DNA of 64,000 nt from SAR202 cluster bacterium bin127 (GTDB lineage: Bacteria > Chloroflexota > Dehalococcoidia > Lucifugimonadales > Lucifugimonadaceae). The notes under the pieces are model-generated. The model had not been told where the DNA came from and did no database searches. It worked only from the letters and a program-made list of their open reading frames with translations. The position numbers and the translations under genes are program-made. Location: positions 186,001-250,000 of the forward strand of contig MPNN01000003.1 of assembly GCA_002239045.1 (NCBI GenBank). Reading direction: 5' to 3'. Shown piece after piece: positions 60,129 to 64,000 of this stretch. Position 1 is the stretch's first letter. Every line of letters begins with the position of its first letter.

Positions 60129-63100
60129 ATGACGTTGGAAAACACAACTGGTGAAATGCGACGACGCGTTGCTGAACGCGACGCCGAGTTTCGACGTTTG
60201 GAACAAAAGGGGCTGTATCTCAAAAGCCACGAACACGATGCTTGTGGCGTCGGTGTCGTTGCAAATATCGACGGTCATGGGTCGCACGACATCATCCAAC
60301 AAGGCCTGGAAGTTCTCCGTAACCTCGGGCATCGCGGCGCATGCGGTTGCGACCCGGAAACCGGAGACGGCGCGGGCATCTTGGTGCAGATGCCACACAA
60401 ATTCATGGTCAAGGTCGCCAACGAGGTCGGGATCCAACTGCCCGAATCGCCCAATTACGCGGTCGCGATGTGCTTCCTGCCCCAAGAAAAAGAACTCCGA
60501 GAATTTTGCCAGACAGCGCTTGAAACCAGCGCCCGCGAACACGGTATTGAGCCCATGGGTTGGCGGAGCGTGCCAGTCGACCCCGACGCCGTCGGTGTGT
60601 GGGCTCGCGCACGAATGCCTTATATCTCGCAACTTTTCCTAAAAGCGCCTGAGAGTATTGGCGAGTCCTTGCTCGAACGCAGGCTCTACGTAATCCGAAA
60701 ATCTACCGAAAAGATCATTCGATCACGCATCGACGAAATCGAAGGCCAATCCGGCACAACTCTCAGTGACGAAGACGCCGCGGTCGTTAACGCCCTCCTC
60801 AACGAGTGGTACATACCGTCCCTATCCGCCCGAACCATCGTCTACAAGGGCATGTTGATGTCGGAACAGACCGACAAGTTTTACAAAGACTTATCGGACC
60901 CCGATTTCCAGTCGCACTTCGCGATGGTCCACTCCCGATTCAGCACCAACACGCTCGGATCTTGGAAACTCGCCCACCCCTATCGCATGTTGGCGCACAA
61001 CGGCGAGATCAACACCGTCCGCGGCAACCGCAACTGGATGTCCGCTCGGGAACTCACCCTAGAATCCGAGCTCTTCGGTGACTACATCTCCGACATCCTG
61101 CCGATCTGCGAAACGGACGAACCGTCTGACACCGCATCACTCGACAACGCGTTCGAAGCCGTATACATGGGTGGTCGATCCGTAGACCACACCGCAGCGA
61201 TGATGATGCCGGCCGCATGGTACGACCATGAATCGATGCCGCAAAACGTCAAGGACTTCTACGAGTATCACGGCGGCGTCATGGAGCCTTGGGACGGTCC
61301 GGCGATGATCGTCTTTACCGATGGACACATGCTCGGCGCAGTCCTCGACCGAAACGGACTTCGCCCATTCAGATACTCCGTGACCACCGACAACGTCCTC
61401 GTGATGGCCTCCGAGACCGGCGTACTCGATATTCCAGCAGACCAAATCCGTTATCGCTCTCGACTCCGTCCGGGCAGAATGTTCCTTGTCGATTTCGAAG
61501 AGAAGCGCATTATCGAACCCGAGGAAGTCGCCGAAAAGCTGGCTTCCAACCAACCATACGGCGAATGGCTCTCCAATCAGCGCCTGACGCTCGAAGATCT
61601 TGACCCTCCACAAAACGTGCCGCAAGTCGATCTTGAGACAATATCCATGCGCCAGATGGTGTTCGGGTACACCCAAGAGGACATGCGCATGCTCATCGGT
61701 CCGATGGGCGTGACAGCGCACCAACCGCAAGGCTCGATGGGCAACGACGCGCCTCTCGCCGTTCTTTCCGACAAACCGCAGAACCTATTCGCCTACTTCA
61801 AGCAAGACTTCGCACAAGTCTCCAATCCACCGCTCGACGCTATCCGCGAGCAACTCGTCACCCAGATGGCGGTGCCGGTCGGTCGACGTCCCAACCTCTT
61901 CGACGAAACCGAGCAACACGCGCGCCTATTGCGTATTGATCATCCGATCCTGCGCAACGCCGAGTTGGCGCAGATCAAGCAGTCGACCAAAACGGGCGTG
62001 CGAACCATCACTATATCGACACTTTTCCCGGTCGCCGATGGGGTTGCGGGTCTCAAATCCGCGCTTGAACGAATTCGCCGAGAAGCGTCCGAGGCCATTG
62101 CAAACGGTTACACCGTCCTCGTTCTCTCCGACCGTGGGATCGACGCCGAAAACACCTTCATACCGTCATTGCTCGCTACCGCAGCTGTTCACCACCACCT
62201 CATCCGGGAAAAGACTTGCACGCAAGCCGACATCCTCGTCGAATCTGGCGAACCCAGAGAAGTGCACCACTTCGCGCTCCTCTTCGGATACGGCGCAAGC
62301 GGCATCAACCCATATCTCGCACTCGAATCTCTAGCCGACATACGTGAATCCGTCGCCAGCGATGGCACCATGCCGTTGCAAGACTTCGCCGAGGAAAACT
62401 ACCGTCGGGCGTCCGAAGAGGGCGTCTTGAAGACGATGTCCAAAATGGGCATATCCACGCTGCAAGGCTACCTCGGCGCTCAAATCTTCGAAGCGCTCGG
62501 ACTTTCACAAGATCTGATCGACGAATACTTCACGTGGACCAACTCCCGCATCGGCGGTATCGGCCTTGAAGAGATTGCCGCTGACGCCATAGCCAACCAC
62601 GCACGTGCATATCCCCAATACGAAATCCCATCCAACCTCCGCCTAGACCTCGGTGGCTTCTACATGTGGCGAGCCACCGGCGAAAGACACATGTGGAACC
62701 CACGGACGATTTCGCTTATTCAGACGGCGTCCACCCTCAATAGCAAGACAATTTACAAGCAGTTCGAAGACGCCGCGGACGAAGAACCTGAAGGTTTCAT
62801 CGCCCTGCGGCAGATGCTCGATTTCGACGAAAGCAGCTTCCAGCCGATACCGCTCGAAGAAGTCGAACCGATCGACAAAATCTTGCCCCGGTTCGCCACC
62901 GGAGCAATTTCGCTCGGATCGATCTCACGCGAAGCTCATGAGACCCTCGCCATTGCTATGAACCGCATCGGCGCGCGGAGCAACACCGGCGAAGGCGGCG
63001 AAGACGACGAGCGATACGTACCTTTCGACGAAGTCGATTCTCGTAACTCAGCGGTCAAACAGGTCGCATCCGGAAGATTCGGCGTCACCGCCGAATACAT

Positions 63101-64000
63101 GGTCAACGCTAAAGACCTGCAAATCAAGATGGCGCAAGGTGCAAAACCCGGCGAAGGTGGCGAGATACCCGGACACAAGATCAGCGAATATATCGCATCC
63201 ATCCGACGTACCACCCCCGGCGTCGAACTAATCTCGCCTCCACCTCACCACGACATCTACTCCATCGAAGACATCGCCCAACTCATCCACGACCTCAAGA
63301 ACGTCAATCCCGATGCCCGCGTCCACGTCAAACTTGTGGCCCGTTCCGGCGTCGGCATCATCGCCGCCGGCATCTCAAAAGGCAAGGGCGATGTCGTTCT
63401 CATATCCGGCGACTCCGGCGGCACCGGCGCATCTCCGCTATCCTCAATCAAACACGCTGGGATACCTTGGGAACTCGGCGTCAGCGAAACCCAGCAAGTC
63501 CTCGTAGCCAACGGCCTGCGCGACCGAATCGTTGTCCAGACCGATGGCCAAATCAAGACCAGCCGAGACGTGGCCATGGCCGCGCTTCTTGGCGCCGACG
63601 AATGGGGCGTCGCAACCGCAGCGTTGATAACCATGGGCTGCATCATGCTCCGCAAGTGTCACATGAACACTTGCTCGGTCGGCGTCGCAACCCAGGACCC
63701 AGAACTACGCGCTAAGTTCGCCGGTACGCCAGAGGCCGTCGTCAACTACTTCACGATGCTCGCCGAAGAACTCCGAAATCGCATGGCACAGATGGGTTTC
63801 AGAACCGTCAATGAGATGATCGGCCGTGCCGATATGCTCAAGCAGCGCGACGATATCGATCACTTCAAAGCCAAGACCCTAGACCTATCCAGAATCCTCG
63901 TCGACTCGCAGCCGTTAGAAGGTGACCACTCGTACCAGTGCACCGGACAAGACCACGCCCTCGAATTCGCTCTCGACCATAAACTCATTGAGTTGACCGA
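60129..64000 (+). CDS. gltB: Glutamate synthase, large subunit (partial, 3' end outside window)
   Basis: The frame starts at ATG 60129 and stays open to the right edge (1,290 codons). A 38-residue propeptide ends before Cys39 in HEHDACGVG, the Ntn-type glutaminase nucleophile exposed after cleavage. The glutaminase domain continues with NLGHRGACGCDPETGDGAGI. The FMN domain has GAISLGSISREAHETLAIAMNRIGARSNTGEGGED, LISGDSGGTGASPLSSIKHAG and GADEWGVATAALI. The 3Fe-4S cysteines lie in CIMLRKCHMNTC. It makes two glutamates from glutamine and 2-oxoglutarate with a reductant. It is 77 nt downstream of glnA and needs gltD, not in the window. Confidence 0.97.
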   Translation, partial: MTLENTTGEMRRRVAERDAEFRRLEQKGLYLKSHEHDACGVGVVANIDGHGSHDIIQQGLEVLRNLGHRGACGCDPETGDGAGILVQMPHKFMVKVANEVGIQLPESPNYAVAMCFLPQEKELREFCQTALETSAREHGIEPMGWRSVPVDPDAVGVWARARMPYISQLFLKAPESIGESLLERRLYVIRKSTEKIIRSRIDEIEGQSGTTLSDEDAAVVNALLNEWYIPSLSARTIVYKGMLMSEQTDKFYKDLSDPDFQSHFAMVHSRFSTNTLGSWKLAHPYRMLAHNGEINTVRGNRNWMSARELTLESELFGDYISDILPICETDEPSDTASLDNAFEAVYMGGRSVDHTAAMMMPAAWYDHESMPQNVKDFYEYHGGVMEPWDGPAMIVFTDGHMLGAVLDRNGLRPFRYSVTTDNVLVMASETGVLDIPADQIRYRSRLRPGRMFLVDFEEKRIIEPEEVAEKLASNQPYGEWLSNQRLTLEDLDPPQNVPQVDLETISMRQMVFGYTQEDMRMLIGPMGVTAHQPQGSMGNDAPLAVLSDKPQNLFAYFKQDFAQVSNPPLDAIREQLVTQMAVPVGRRPNLFDETEQHARLLRIDHPILRNAELAQIKQSTKTGVRTITISTLFPVADGVAGLKSALERIRREASEAIANGYTVLVLSDRGIDAENTFIPSLLATAAVHHHLIREKTCTQADILVESGEPREVHHFALLFGYGASGINPYLALESLADIRESVASDGTMPLQDFAEENYRRASEEGVLKTMSKMGISTLQGYLGAQIFEALGLSQDLIDEYFTWTNSRIGGIGLEEIAADAIANHARAYPQYEIPSNLRLDLGGFYMWRATGERHMWNPRTISLIQTASTLNSKTIYKQFEDAADEEPEGFIALRQMLDFDESSFQPIPLEEVEPIDKILPRFATGAISLGSISREAHETLAIAMNRIGARSNTGEGGEDDERYVPFDEVDSRNSAVKQVASGRFGVTAEYMVNAKDLQIKMAQGAKPGEGGEIPGHKISEYIASIRRTTPGVELISPPPHHDIYSIEDIAQLIHDLKNVNPDARVHVKLVARSGVGIIAAGISKGKGDVVLISGDSGGTGASPLSSIKHAGIPWELGVSETQQVLVANGLRDRIVVQTDGQIKTSRDVAMAALLGADEWGVATAALITMGCIMLRKCHMNTCSVGVATQDPELRAKFAGTPEAVVNYFTMLAEELRNRMAQMGFRTVNEMIGRADMLKQRDDIDHFKAKTLDLSRILVDSQPLEGDHSYQCTGQDHALEFALDHKLIELT

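Overview
The window looks like a chromosomal segment of an uncultured free-living bacterium, most plausibly Chloroflexota (a SAR202/Dehalococcoidia-like lineage). This is an inference from protein character: a solute-binding lipoprotein with a Val/Glu repeat stalk, Thr/Pro-rich anchored surface proteins, a thiolase/DUF35 pair, several amide and haloacid catabolic genes, and a GlnR-like regulator beside glnA and gltB. No rRNA, tRNA, IS element, prophage or CRISPR array was seen by eye.

Region 1 (1-11 kb) is accessory metabolism, mostly on the minus strand: a partial FIST sensor protein, a GSA-type aminotransferase, a VOC protein, a DNA methyltransferase fused to an Mrr-type nuclease, an acetamidase/formamidase, a haloacid dehalogenase, panB (+), a NIPSNAP protein (+), a PIN toxin with an unusual 217-aa partner, a D-2-hydroxyacid dehydrogenase and a Tag-like glycosylase. 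Region 2 (11-21 kb, plus strand) has a SCP-x-like thiolase, three membrane genes (one unknown, then the DUF2157/GDYXXLXY pair), a DUF35 protein, argF, der, plsY, gpsA (no conventional start codon) and a Doc-type toxin with a small upstream gene.

Region 3 (21-36 kb, mainly minus) holds a peptide/opine-type ABC importer without ATPase genes, preceded by an alkaline-phosphatase-superfamily gene; then hrcA-dnaJ-prmA-rsmE (no grpE or dnaK between), a DUF488 protein, a degenerate MBL-fold protein (+) and two paralogous Thr/Pro-stalk surface proteins. Region 4 (35.8-57.4 kb, all minus) is one long ribosomal supercluster: rpsL-rpsG-fusA-rpsJ-rplCDWB-rpsS-rplV-rpsC-rplP-rpmC-rpsQ-rplNXE-rpsNH-rplFR-rpsE-rpmD-rplO-secY-adk-map-infA-rpmJ-rpsMKD-rpoA-rplQ-truA-rplM-rpsI. 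A good sigma-70 promoter precedes rpsL. The cluster lacks tuf, its EF-G has EF-G2-like sequence features, and several of its proteins carry acidic tails.

Region 5 (57.7-64 kb, plus) is a nitrogen-assimilation cluster: an OmpR-family regulator with a degenerate receiver (GlnR-like), glutamine synthetase, and the large subunit of glutamate synthase running off the right edge. The least explained items are the PIN-partner module with its nearby palindrome/promoter, the two stalk proteins, the solitary methyltransferase-nuclease, and the regulator-glnA-gltB cluster.
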